From: Aquimarina spinulae
GTDB taxonomy: Bacteria > Bacteroidota > Bacteroidia > Flavobacteriales > Flavobacteriaceae
DNA: 64,000 nt
Direction of reading: 5' to 3'
Assembly (NCBI RefSeq): GCF_943373825.1
Contig: NZ_CALSBP010000003.1
Span: 496,001 to 560,000, forward strand
Numbering within the stretch: the stretch's first letter is position 1; each line of letters starts with the position of its first letter. The notes beneath the pieces are model-generated. The model searched no databases. It was given only the letters and a program-made list of their open reading frames with translations, and was not told the DNA's origin. This document shows positions 35,376-44,003 of the stretch, one piece after another. A program made the position numbers and the translations under genes.

Positions 35376-36179
35376 ATGAAACTTTCCCCCGTATTCATTA
35401 CCCTGGTATGTCTTATTTTTTTAAACTGTAAATCACAAAAAAATGAAGACACCGAAGAAAGCAACGAAACTATTACCGAAGCCCCACAAGAGGCACCAAA
35501 AAAACCGATTAGTGATATCACTATCGACCCAATAATTCATGCTACTGCTATTGTAGAGTGGAAAGAAAAAACTATTTATATAGATCCGGCAGGAGGAGCC
35601 AAAGCTTTTAAAGATAAGAAACTTGCAGACCTTGTGCTTATCACAGATATACATGGGGACCATATGGATATTGAAACTTTGGATAGTCTGGATTTATCAA
35701 AAGCCGAAATTATAGCTCCTCAGGCAGTGGCCGAAAAACTTCCTGCACAATACACAGATCACTTGATTATTCTTAATAATGGAGAAACAAAAGAAGTACA
35801 AGGAATATCTATTGAAGCCATCCCGATGTACAACCTAAGAGAAGAAGCCTTAAAATTTCATGATAAAGGAAGAGGCAATGGTTATGTAATCACTTTAGGG
35901 AAGAAACGACTTTATTTTTCGGGAGATACAGAAGATATTCCAGAAATGAGAGCATTACAATACATAGATATGGCATTTGTAACCATGAATCTCCCCTATA
36001 CCATGACCGTAGAAAGTGCAGCGAGTGCTGTTCTGGAGTTTAAACCTAAGCAAGTATACCCATATCATTATCGTGGAACCGAAGGGCTAAGTGATGTTGC
36101 CAAGTTTAAAGAATTGGTATCAAAAAATCCAGATATAGAGGTAATTCAATTAGATTGGTATCCCAATAACACCAAATAG
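35376..36179 (+). CDS. MBL-fold metallo-hydrolase lipoprotein
   Basis: 267 aa. Signal peptide with lipobox FLNC, then an acidic/Pro linker (to about residue 45). UlaG-like metallo-beta-lactamase fold: IIHATAIVEWKEKTIYIDP, LITDIHGDHMD (the first His of HxHxDH is replaced by Asp, as in some members), RGNGYVITLGKKRLYFSGDTE and YPYHYRG. Hydrolase of unknown substrate in the envelope. Followed by a bidirectional terminator. Confidence 0.85.
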   Translation: MKLSPVFITLVCLIFLNCKSQKNEDTEESNETITEAPQEAPKKPISDITIDPIIHATAIVEWKEKTIYIDPAGGAKAFKDKKLADLVLITDIHGDHMDIETLDSLDLSKAEIIAPQAVAEKLPAQYTDHLIILNNGETKEVQGISIEAIPMYNLREEALKFHDKGRGNGYVITLGKKRLYFSGDTEDIPEMRALQYIDMAFVTMNLPYTMTVESAASAVLEFKPKQVYPYHYRGTEGLSDVAKFKELVSKNPDIEVIQLDWYPNNTK

Positions 36180-36216
36180 TAAGTCAACAGTACTATTCTA
36201 TTATATAATCTAATAT

Positions 36217-36248
36217 AAAAAAGGTCTGCAATACATGCAGACCTTTTT
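36217..36248. terminator. Bidirectional terminator
   Basis: Perfect 14-base-pair stem aaaaaaggtctgca / tgcagacctttttt with a short loop, serving the MBL gene (+) and the convergent cold-shock gene (-). Confidence 0.9.
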
Positions 36249-36277
36249 TAAGTGTTATATGTAGAATTATATAGTAA

Positions 36278-36727
36278 TTATATCTTTTTTACTCTAACCG
36301 CATTCATTCCTTTCTGACCGCGCTCAAGTTCAAAAGTTACTTTATCATTTTCTTTTACCTCTTGCATCAAACCATTCACATGCACAAAATATCGCTCTTG
36401 CGTTTCAGTATCATTAATAAAACCATATCCCTTAGAATCATTAAAAAACGCAACTTTCCCTTTTCTTACCGGATCAAATTCCTCTTTCTCTCTTTTAGGA
36501 ACCCCAATCTCAATATTCTCTGCTTTGATTTTTTTCTTTTTGGTCGGATCTGGTGGAGTATCAGTAGTATACCCATTTTCATCAACATAAGCAATCATAC
36601 TATCCAAGCCATTACCCTTATTAGAGTTAGCTCTACGCTCCTGCTTTTTTTTCTGCTTTTCTTCTCTCTTTTTTAATTTCTTTTTCTCTTTTTCAATTTT
36701 ACTAAAAGTCTGCTGTGATTTTGCCAT
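36278..36727 (-). CDS. Cold-shock domain protein with basic extension
   Basis: 149 aa. C-terminal cold-shock domain from about residue 86: KGKVAFFNDSKGYGFIND (RNP1 KGYGFI), RYFVHVNGL (RNP2 FVHV), ENDKVTFELERGQKGMNAVRV. The N-terminal half is a Lys/Glu-rich helical extension (KIEKEKKKLKKREEKQKKK), a layout frequent in flavobacteria. Binds single-stranded RNA/DNA; probably an RNA chaperone. Confidence 0.92.
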   Translation of the reverse strand: MAKSQQTFSKIEKEKKKLKKREEKQKKKQERRANSNKGNGLDSMIAYVDENGYTTDTPPDPTKKKKIKAENIEIGVPKREKEEFDPVRKGKVAFFNDSKGYGFINDTETQERYFVHVNGLMQEVKENDKVTFELERGQKGMNAVRVKKI

Positions 36728-37055
36728 TCGCTATTTATACTTTGTTTTTTGTTAAACCGATTCTTAACCTTAAATATGGAGGTTGTCATTGAAATACTAA
36801 ACGAATGATTGGAAAATAGCAATTTCTAAGATTGATTTACCTAATAATTTACCCAGTTGTTGCAATAACGCATACATCAAATATATAAATATTGATATAC
36901 TGAATTTTTTACAAAGATAAGTTTTCATTTTTAATTTTAGAAAAGTATTTACCTGATTCATGGTTCTGTATGAAATTTTGGCCCTGATAAAACTAAATTC
37001 GTAAATTCGAAAACTCATTTTTTGCCTCTAAAACAGTAATTTCTATATTTTTTGA
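36728..37055. other. Divergent promoter region
   Basis: 328 bases between the cold-shock gene and the pseudouridine synthase gene, A+T-rich. An open frame on the minus strand here looks random. The leader of the cold-shock gene could be long and structured, but I see no clear hairpin. Confidence 0.5.
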
Positions 37056-37646
37056 ATGAAAAACAATACCGACAAACAAAATCATCTACATTTCGCTATT
37101 TACAAACCTTATGGCTATCTAAGTCAATTTATTAATAACGGACAAAAACAAAATTCAAAAAAGTTATTAGGAGAGTTGTATGATTTTCCTGAAGGAACAA
37201 TGGCTATTGGGCGACTGGATGAAAAATCAGAAGGACTATTATTACTCACTACAAGCGGAAAAACCAGTAACCATATCTGTAGCGGTCATGTAGAAAAAGA
37301 ATACTATGCTCAAGTAAACGGTGATATTACTATAGATGCAATTGAATTATTAAGAAAAGGAGTCGAAATTGGTTTTGAAGGAAAAAAATATATCACTACA
37401 CCTTGTAAAGCTTCCAAAATAGATACTATCCCAACATTTCCTGAAAGGCCAAAAAAAATACGTGATGATAGGCATGGTCCTACCAGCTGGGTATCTATCA
37501 CATTACAAGAAGGTAAATTTCGCCAAGTACGAAAAATGACATCAGCCGTTGGTTTTCCCACATTACGATTAGTACGAATAAGAGTTGGTAATATTTATTT
37601 AAATGAAATGAAAGCCGGAGAAGTGAGAGAACTACACACTATATAA
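37056..37646 (+). CDS. rRNA pseudouridine synthase, RluE/RsuA type
   Basis: 196 aa. HFAIYKPYGYLSQF, then the catalytic motif AIGRLDEKSEGLLLLTTSG (Asp in GRLD), VEKEYYAQV, and WVSITLQEGKFRQVRKMTSAVGFPTLRLVRIRVG near the C-terminus. Without an S4 domain, which matches the short RluE-like subgroup that modifies 23S rRNA. Exact target base not determinable here. Confidence 0.9.
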   Translation: MKNNTDKQNHLHFAIYKPYGYLSQFINNGQKQNSKKLLGELYDFPEGTMAIGRLDEKSEGLLLLTTSGKTSNHICSGHVEKEYYAQVNGDITIDAIELLRKGVEIGFEGKKYITTPCKASKIDTIPTFPERPKKIRDDRHGPTSWVSITLQEGKFRQVRKMTSAVGFPTLRLVRIRVGNIYLNEMKAGEVRELHTI

Positions 37647-37918
37647 TCATACACCATAAATCTACACAATCACTACTATTTTTAATTATTTGGATTAAAT
37701 ACTCTGTTTTCTTCCTATAACACATCTTTACTTCCCCTTTTATCATTAATAAAAGTGATATATATAAGAATGATATTCTAAAAAGTGTATTTTAATTACA
37801 TATCATTAGAATTAAAGTCTAATTATAACACATAATAAAGACTAATATTCTAAATTAAACTATATATTTAGAATATTTATCTATGCTATGTAATTTTGAA
37901 CAAATTATTAAGCATATT

Positions 37919-39040
37919 ATGAAATTACATACTACAGAACAACAACAGCTTGAAGAATTATATCATAGCATCAAAAGTACAACACAAAATTTTTTAGGAT
38001 ACCCGGTTTCAAAAGATTTTGATTATTCTGAATTAATGCCATTTCTCCAGTTCCCTTTAAACAACTTAGGGGATCCGTTTAGCGAATCTACGTATCGTGT
38101 AGATTCTAGAGCCATGGAACGTGAAGTTGTAAATTTCTTTGCCGGATTATTTAGAGCTCATGAAAATGATATTTGGGGATATGTAACCAATGGTGGTTCT
38201 GAAGGAAACCTATATAGCCTTTATGTAGCACGAGAATTACACCCAAAAGGGATGGTCTATTTTTCTGAAGCAACACATTACAGTATTCAGAAAAATGTAA
38301 CCTTGCTTAATATCAGCTATGTGATTATAAAGTCGCTTCCTAATGGTGAGATGGATTATAATGACTTAAAAGAAGCTATTGGTTACAATAGACATAGACC
38401 GGCAATAGTAGTTGCAAATATTGGAACTACAATGACAGAGGCTAAAGATGACACCAAAAAAATTAAAGGAATTCTGGAAGACATGGCTATAGAGAAGCAT
38501 TACATACATGCAGATGCTGCCTTAGCCGGGGGATTTGCGCCCTTTGTTACCCCAAGACCACAATTTGATTTTGAAGATGGTATCGATAGTATCTCAATCA
38601 GTGGGCATAAATTTATAGGATCTCCCATGCCGTCGGGGGTAGTTATTGTAAAAAAAGATAACAGAGACCGAATTGCAAGAAGAATAGCGTACATAGGTAG
38701 TTCTGATGCTACTATTACCGGATCAAGAAATGGGCACACCCCTTTATTTTTGTGGTATGCTATAAAAAAATTAGGAGTCGAAGGGTTCAAAAAACGAACA
38801 GAGCATAGTTTAGGTGTAGCTTCTTATACAGAAAAAAAACTCAAAGATCTTGGAATTGAAGCTTGGAGAAACCCTAATGCCATAACTATCGTCTTCCCTG
38901 CTCCCAGCACAGAAATTATAGATAAATGGCAATTAGCAACAGAAAATGGACAATCCCATATCATTTGTATGCCGAATGTATCTTACGAACAAATTGATAG
39001 TTTTATAGCAGATATTGAAGTAGAAATGTGTACCATCTAA
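37919..39040 (+). CDS. hdc: Pyridoxal-5'-phosphate histidine decarboxylase
   Basis: 373 aa from the ATG at 37919; an in-frame ATG at 37883 adds 12 residues. Group II PLP decarboxylase very like the enterobacterial (Morganella-type) enzyme: NFLGYPVSKDFDY, WGYVTNGGSEGN, EATHYSIQK (stacking His120), HADAALAGG (Asp199), SISISGHKFIGSPMP (PLP Lys231) and ITGSRNGHTPL. Product would be histamine. Followed after a terminator by a DUF3050 gene on the same strand. Confidence 0.88.
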   Translation: MKLHTTEQQQLEELYHSIKSTTQNFLGYPVSKDFDYSELMPFLQFPLNNLGDPFSESTYRVDSRAMEREVVNFFAGLFRAHENDIWGYVTNGGSEGNLYSLYVARELHPKGMVYFSEATHYSIQKNVTLLNISYVIIKSLPNGEMDYNDLKEAIGYNRHRPAIVVANIGTTMTEAKDDTKKIKGILEDMAIEKHYIHADAALAGGFAPFVTPRPQFDFEDGIDSISISGHKFIGSPMPSGVVIVKKDNRDRIARRIAYIGSSDATITGSRNGHTPLFLWYAIKKLGVEGFKKRTEHSLGVASYTEKKLKDLGIEAWRNPNAITIVFPAPSTEIIDKWQLATENGQSHIICMPNVSYEQIDSFIADIEVEMCTI

Positions 39041-39253
39041 TATAAAATTAAAATCATACGATTATAACATAACATAATGGGGCATAACAAATTGTAATGA
39101 TTCTTTCATGAGAAAACATACAATTTTATGGTATTTTCGTCAGTGAATTTGTGTAAAAAGTATATTGTTGTTTCCTATATAAAATACCCCATTCACTATT
39201 TAATATAATTCAACAATACTTTCTTATAATGTAATTAACTTATCATTGCAAAG

Positions 39254-39286
39254 TACCACCGCCTTATGCGGTGGTATTCTGTTTTT
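39254..39286 (+). terminator. Rho-independent terminator
   Basis: Stem taccaccgc (39254-39262) / gcggtggta (39268-39276), 5-base loop, then ttctgttttt. It ends the hdc transcript, or attenuates before the DUF3050 gene. The remainder of 39041-39375 shows no gene. Confidence 0.85.
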
Positions 39287-39375
39287 ATATTATTTTTGCG
39301 CCAGTTAAAAAACAATGGTTGTCTTTTTTGGTTAGAATAGCTAACATGTAATAGAAAAATAGAATGTAATACACT

Positions 39376-40161
39376 ATGAATAGATTACAACACATAGAAA
39401 ATGAACTTTTTGATTTAAGAGTACAATTACAAAATCATAAGCTCTATAAAAATTTAAGCCATATTGATGACATAAAAATATTTATGGAAAACCATGTTTT
39501 TGCTGTTTGGGATTTTATGTCTTTATTAAAAGCAATACAAGTTAAATTAACCAATGTAACCACCCCATGGATTCCTAGAAAAAACCCTGTATTATCTAGA
39601 TTTATCAATGAAATTGTACATGCAGAAGAAAGTGATATTAATGAGTTAGGGAAACCTAAAAGTCATTTTGAAATGTATTTAGATGCCATGAAACAGATAA
39701 AGGCCGATACATCTAAAATCGATTTGTTAGTCGACCTAATTGCATCAGGAAATGATGTCGATCATGCATTAAGTCGGTTAAACATCAATCAACATGTACT
39801 GGATTTCGTTAAATTTTCTTTCGAAATTATAGAAACTGGGGAACCGCACCGTATTGCATCTGCATTCACTTTTGGAAGAGAAGATGTTATTCCCGATATG
39901 TTTATTGAAATATTGAAAAAATCTGACTCAGAAAATAAACGATACAACAAACTAACGTATTACCTTGAAAGACATATTGAACTTGACGGAGATGAACATG
40001 GACCGCTTTCATTAGAAATGATTTCTGAATTATGCGGAAACGATTCAAAAAAGTGGGAAGAAACTTTGCAGGTTGCCAGAAGAGCTTTGGTACATAGGAT
40101 TAAGTTATGGGATTGTATTTCTGATACAATAGAAAAGAAAAAGCTAATGTATAGTAGCTAA
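39376..40161 (+). CDS. DUF3050 protein (heme-oxygenase-like fold)
   Basis: 261 aa, all helical, matching DUF3050: [59 protein letters not shown], and [15 protein letters not shown]. The residues Glu79/His82, Glu169 and His200-x3-Asp204-x3-His208 fit the metal-ligand pattern of heme-oxygenase-like diiron oxidases, so an oxidative activity is plausible (inference). Position after hdc suggests action on histidine or histamine derivatives, but the terminator between them weakens the operon case. Confidence 0.82.
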   Translation: MNRLQHIENELFDLRVQLQNHKLYKNLSHIDDIKIFMENHVFAVWDFMSLLKAIQVKLTNVTTPWIPRKNPVLSRFINEIVHAEESDINELGKPKSHFEMYLDAMKQIKADTSKIDLLVDLIASGNDVDHALSRLNINQHVLDFVKFSFEIIETGEPHRIASAFTFGREDVIPDMFIEILKKSDSENKRYNKLTYYLERHIELDGDEHGPLSLEMISELCGNDSKKWEETLQVARRALVHRIKLWDCISDTIEKKKLMYSS

Positions 40162-40226
40162 AACATCAAAAAAGCAAACATATCCTAAAGAATCATTTTT
40201 ATGACATTGAAATATATGAAAGCATA

Positions 40227-40856
40227 TTATTCATTCAATAGTCGTTGAAACTCTTCGAGATAAAGGCCAATATGATACCCATCCATTAGTCCGTGATGTA
40301 CATTAATAGCAATTGGCAAACTTAATCTACCGTTTTCTTTGGTATATCTTCCAAAAGAAATTTTAGGAACACTATCCTTAAACTGAAAATGCCTAGCATG
40401 TGTAAGTCCAGTAAAATTATACCAGGGAATAGATGAATAGTGAATAGTATCTATACGCTTGGCATTATCTGTATGTCGTAATCCTGTACTTTTTTTAACA
40501 GCTTCAATTTCTTGTTGCGCTTTATTACAAAACATATCAAAATCATCTGCATACTCCATAAATGAAAACCCAAATGTATGATCTTCTCTACCTATAGTTG
40601 GTGATGCATGAATTTTATCATATACAAACACTTGATTATCCTCTATACGATATCTAAATGCTTCAATTGCATTTGCAGCATGAAGGGATTTGTAGAGATA
40701 AAACAAAAAATAAGGATACCCCAGATCTTCTATTTTTTGATATCCTAATGTAAAATCTACAGTTGTTGTTATCCCAAAAAATGGTTCATCAAAACTACCA
40801 AAAAAGTCAAAATGTTCTTTTCTGTTCCAGGTAGTAAGATCTAGTTTTGTTTTCAT
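40227..40856 (-). CDS. Chloramphenicol acetyltransferase-like protein
   Basis: 209 aa, CAT fold. Family features: WNRKEHFDFF near the N-terminus, GYPYFLFYLYKSLHAAN, PWYNFTGLTHA, PKISFGRY and the catalytic NVHHGLMDGYH (HHxxxDG). Transfers acetyl from acetyl-CoA to a hydroxyl; whether chloramphenicol is the real substrate cannot be told, as such genes are chromosomal in many flavobacteria. Two bases separate it from the HAD gene upstream; three genes here (EttA, HAD, CAT) run in one direction. Confidence 0.85.
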   Translation of the reverse strand: MKTKLDLTTWNRKEHFDFFGSFDEPFFGITTTVDFTLGYQKIEDLGYPYFLFYLYKSLHAANAIEAFRYRIEDNQVFVYDKIHASPTIGREDHTFGFSFMEYADDFDMFCNKAQQEIEAVKKSTGLRHTDNAKRIDTIHYSSIPWYNFTGLTHARHFQFKDSVPKISFGRYTKENGRLSLPIAINVHHGLMDGYHIGLYLEEFQRLLNE

Positions 40857-40858
40857 TT

Positions 40859-41551
40859 TTATAATATTTGCAATAACTCGCTAGCCTTTGCAAAACTTCT
40901 AAAATTTGGGTGATCAATTTTATCATCAACCATTTCATGTACCCAGGTAGTATGAAACGGAATATGAAATGCATGTGCTCCAATATTTAAAACTGGCAAG
41001 ACATCAGATTTTAAAGAGTTACCTACCATTAAAAATTCATCTTCAGTAATATCCAGATGTTTTACTAGTTTTTTATATTGTTTTTCTGTTTTATCAGAAA
41101 CAATTTCAATGTGATGAAAATAATTTTCCAGTCCAGATTTAATGAGTTTCCGCTCTTGATCTAACAAATCTCCTTTAGTTGCCATTACAAGGCGATACTT
41201 CTTAGATAATTGATCTAATGTCTGATCAATTCCATCAATCAATTCTATGGGCTCCCGAAGCATTTCCTTTCCTTTTTCTATCAACTTTTGCACCAAATCA
41301 ATCGTCATATTTCCATTAGAAATTTTTATAGCCGCTTCTATTAACGAAAGTGTAAAAGGTTTGATCCCATAACCATATAATGGCAGGTTTTGCATTTCAA
41401 CATCAAAAAGTAATTTATTTGCTTCTTCTTTGGATAAATACTCTTCTAACAAAGTACAAAACTCATCCTCTGCTTTTCTAAAAAAAGTCTCATTTACCCA
41501 GAGCGTATCGTCTGCATCAAAAGCAATTACTTTGATCTTTTTTAAAGGCAT
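40859..41551 (-). CDS. HAD family hydrolase
   Basis: 230 aa. Motif I FDADDTLW (nucleophile Asp and acid/base Asp), motif II/III regions LVMATKGD and the Lys in KTEKQYKKL, motif IV EFLMVGNSLKSDVLP. The cap domain is the helical C1 type of the phosphoglycolate-phosphatase-like group. Phosphatase of unknown substrate. Ends two bases before the CAT-like gene and starts two bases after ettA's stop. Confidence 0.88.
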   Translation of the reverse strand: MPLKKIKVIAFDADDTLWVNETFFRKAEDEFCTLLEEYLSKEEANKLLFDVEMQNLPLYGYGIKPFTLSLIEAAIKISNGNMTIDLVQKLIEKGKEMLREPIELIDGIDQTLDQLSKKYRLVMATKGDLLDQERKLIKSGLENYFHHIEIVSDKTEKQYKKLVKHLDITEDEFLMVGNSLKSDVLPVLNIGAHAFHIPFHTTWVHEMVDDKIDHPNFRSFAKASELLQIL

Positions 41552-41553
41552 AA

Positions 41554-43245
41554 CTATCTTACCAGTTTTTTATACTTAATACGTTTTGGCATTAAATCAC
41601 CTCCTAAACGTTTCTTTTTATTTTCTTCGTAATCAGAGAAACTTCCTTCGAAGAAATATACTTGCGAATCTCCTTCAAAAGCCAAAATATGAGTACAAAC
41701 TCTATCCAAGAACCAACGGTCGTGAGAAATTACCACGGCACATCCGGCAAAGTTCTCTAACCCTTCCTCTAGCGCTCGTAACGTATTAACATCAAGATCG
41801 TTAGTAGGCTCATCTAAAAGTAACACATTACCTTCTTCTTTTAAGGTCATTGCCAAATGTAATCGGTTACGTTCACCTCCGGAAAGAGCAGATACCATTT
41901 TGTTTTGTTCGCTTCCGCTAAAATTAAAACGACTCAAATATGCTCTGGAATTCACTTGCCTTCCTCCCATTGTGACTAGCTCTTGTTCATCACTAAAGTT
42001 TTGCCAAATCGTCTTATCAGGATCGATATTACTATGACTTTGATCTACATAAGCGATCTTGGCAGTATCCCCAACAGCAAAGCTACCTTTATCTGGTTGC
42101 TCTTCTCCCATTATCATTTTAAATATAGTAGTCTTACCAGCTCCGTTTGGACCAATAATACCAACAATCCCTGCCTGAGGAAGATTAAAATTTAAATCTT
42201 CATACAACAACTTATCATCAAAAGCTTTACTTACTCCTGTAGCTTCGATTACATTAGTTCCTAATCTAGGACCATTGGGAATATAAATTTCAAGCTTTTC
42301 ATCTACTTGTTTTTGATCCTGACTTAACAACTTATCATAGTTACTTAAACGTGCTTTTTGTTTTGCCTGCCGACCTTTTGGAGCCATACGAACCCATTCT
42401 AACTCTCGTTCTAATGTTTTTTGACGTTTGGAAGCTTGTTTTTGCTCTTGTGCAAGTCGTTTTGATTTTTGATCCAACCATGAAGAGTAATTTCCTTTCC
42501 ACGGGATACCTTCTCCTCTATCAAGTTCTAATATCCACCCTGCTGCATTATCCAAAAAGTATCTATCGTGAGTTACAGCAATCACAGTACCTTTATATTG
42601 TTGTAAGTGATGCTCTAACCAATGAACAGATTCTGCATCTAAATGGTTAGTAGGCTCATCTAATAATAAAACATCTGGTTCTTGCAATAAAAGACGACAG
42701 AGAGCCACTCTTCTACGTTCACCACCAGATAGTACTCCGATTTTCTTATCAGATTCTGGAGTACGAAGTGCATCCATAGCTATTTCTAACTTGGTATCCA
42801 ACTCCCATGCATTACTGGCATCGATCTGATCCTGTAGGCTTGCTTGTTTATCCATAAGCTCCTGCATTTTATCAGGATTCTCATAGACCTCTGGTAAACC
42901 AAACATATCATTGATCTTATTATACTCGTCTAAAACGGCAACCGTTTCTGCCACACCTTCCTTTACAACTTCTAATACTGTTTTTTCAGGATCCAGCTTT
43001 GGTTCTTGTTCTAACAAGCCAACCGTATATCCCGGAGCAAATACAACATCTCCTTGATAATTTTTATCTATTCCTGCTATAATTTTAAGCAAAGTAGATT
43101 TTCCCGAACCATTAAGTCCAAGGATACCTATTTTAGCTCCATAAAAAAAACTGAGATATATATTTTTGAGAACCGGAGTATTTGCACTTTTGTACGTTTT
43201 ACTCACTCCGGACATCGAAAAGATTACTTTTTTATCGTCTGACAT
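41554..43245 (-). CDS. ettA: Energy-dependent translational throttle protein EttA
   Basis: 563 aa ABC-F protein. Two ABC domains: Walker A GLNGSGKS and GPNGAGKT, signatures LSGGERRRVALCRLL and LSGGERNRLHLAM, Walker B VLLLDEPTNHLD and VLLLDEPTNDLD. The arm and linker (KGRQAKQKARLSNYDKL) are of the EttA subgroup, and the length matches. Acts on the ribosomal E site according to ATP/ADP level. Followed by HAD and CAT-like genes in a probable operon. Confidence 0.95.
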   Translation of the reverse strand: MSDDKKVIFSMSGVSKTYKSANTPVLKNIYLSFFYGAKIGILGLNGSGKSTLLKIIAGIDKNYQGDVVFAPGYTVGLLEQEPKLDPEKTVLEVVKEGVAETVAVLDEYNKINDMFGLPEVYENPDKMQELMDKQASLQDQIDASNAWELDTKLEIAMDALRTPESDKKIGVLSGGERRRVALCRLLLQEPDVLLLDEPTNHLDAESVHWLEHHLQQYKGTVIAVTHDRYFLDNAAGWILELDRGEGIPWKGNYSSWLDQKSKRLAQEQKQASKRQKTLERELEWVRMAPKGRQAKQKARLSNYDKLLSQDQKQVDEKLEIYIPNGPRLGTNVIEATGVSKAFDDKLLYEDLNFNLPQAGIVGIIGPNGAGKTTIFKMIMGEEQPDKGSFAVGDTAKIAYVDQSHSNIDPDKTIWQNFSDEQELVTMGGRQVNSRAYLSRFNFSGSEQNKMVSALSGGERNRLHLAMTLKEEGNVLLLDEPTNDLDVNTLRALEEGLENFAGCAVVISHDRWFLDRVCTHILAFEGDSQVYFFEGSFSDYEENKKKRLGGDLMPKRIKYKKLVR

Positions 43246-43288
43246 AAGCCCTTAATTGTTATTTTTTAGATTGTATAGTTAATAAGAG

Positions 43289-43471
43289 TTAAACTCTCCC
43301 TTTTAATGCATTAAAAACCCAGGCAATTGCAAAAAAGCCAACTCCAACAGCCGCAAAACCATATCCCGATACATCTCTATATCTAAAAGCTCCTAATGCA
43401 ATAAGTGCTAAACCAACTATTATCATTATAAAAGTTGCCCAAGCCAACACTGTATTTTTATTCATTCCCAT
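43289..43471 (-). CDS. CAL67264 family membrane protein
   Basis: 60 aa (58 from the second ATG at 43465, MNKNTVLAW, which is the usual start). Two hydrophobic helices (TFIMIIVGLALIALGAF and GFAAVGVGFFAIAWVFNAL) joined by RYRDVSGY. A small membrane protein conserved in flavobacteria, often beside ettA. Function unknown. 43 bases upstream of ettA on the same strand. Confidence 0.85.
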   Translation of the reverse strand: MGMNKNTVLAWATFIMIIVGLALIALGAFRYRDVSGYGFAAVGVGFFAIAWVFNALKGRV

Positions 43472-44003
43472 AAATTATTTTTTTAGTTTAGTACAGTTAC
43501 TCATGTTTTTATACATAAGCAAGTGCAAATATCGGTATTTTATCGTCAAAACACAGGTTTTTGTAGAGTTGTTAATACAAAAAAATAGTTCACCTATTGT
43601 CCTACAGTAAATTAAGAATTCACTTTTATTTAAAAACAGATCTTCAAGAGTCTAGTCTCAACGCTAAAACATAGTCCTAGAGATTATTAATGACATATGC
43701 ACTTCTTTTTCTGATTCAAAATATTAGCATACTCATGATCATACTTCCTTAGATGTAAACAAAAGTTATGATCAAATTATTTTGCGGGTATTAAATTTAA
43801 GTGCAAAAGAGTAGGAATTTCTAACTATAGTTTTAGAGCTTTCCGTTATTAAATCACTAAAAAACAACAAGTTAAATAACTTGAAAAATAATATTCTAAA
43901 AACAAAATAATAGTACGGTTTAAATTGGCCTCCTATCATTCATAAAATCTACGTTTTTTGTATTTTCGTGCAAACAATACACACAATATACACAATACAC
44001 AAA
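43472..44003. other. Divergent intergenic region
   Basis: 532 bases between the CAL67264 gene and the carboxylase gene. A+T-rich; no gene, tRNA or clear hairpin seen. tgtattttcg at about 43958 resembles the -7 element for the carboxylase gene. Confidence 0.5.

Noticed and set aside
40227-40856. CAT-like gene as an acquired antibiotic-resistance cassette
   Set aside because: No integron, IS or plasmid features nearby, and base composition matches neighbours; it looks like a resident chromosomal gene.
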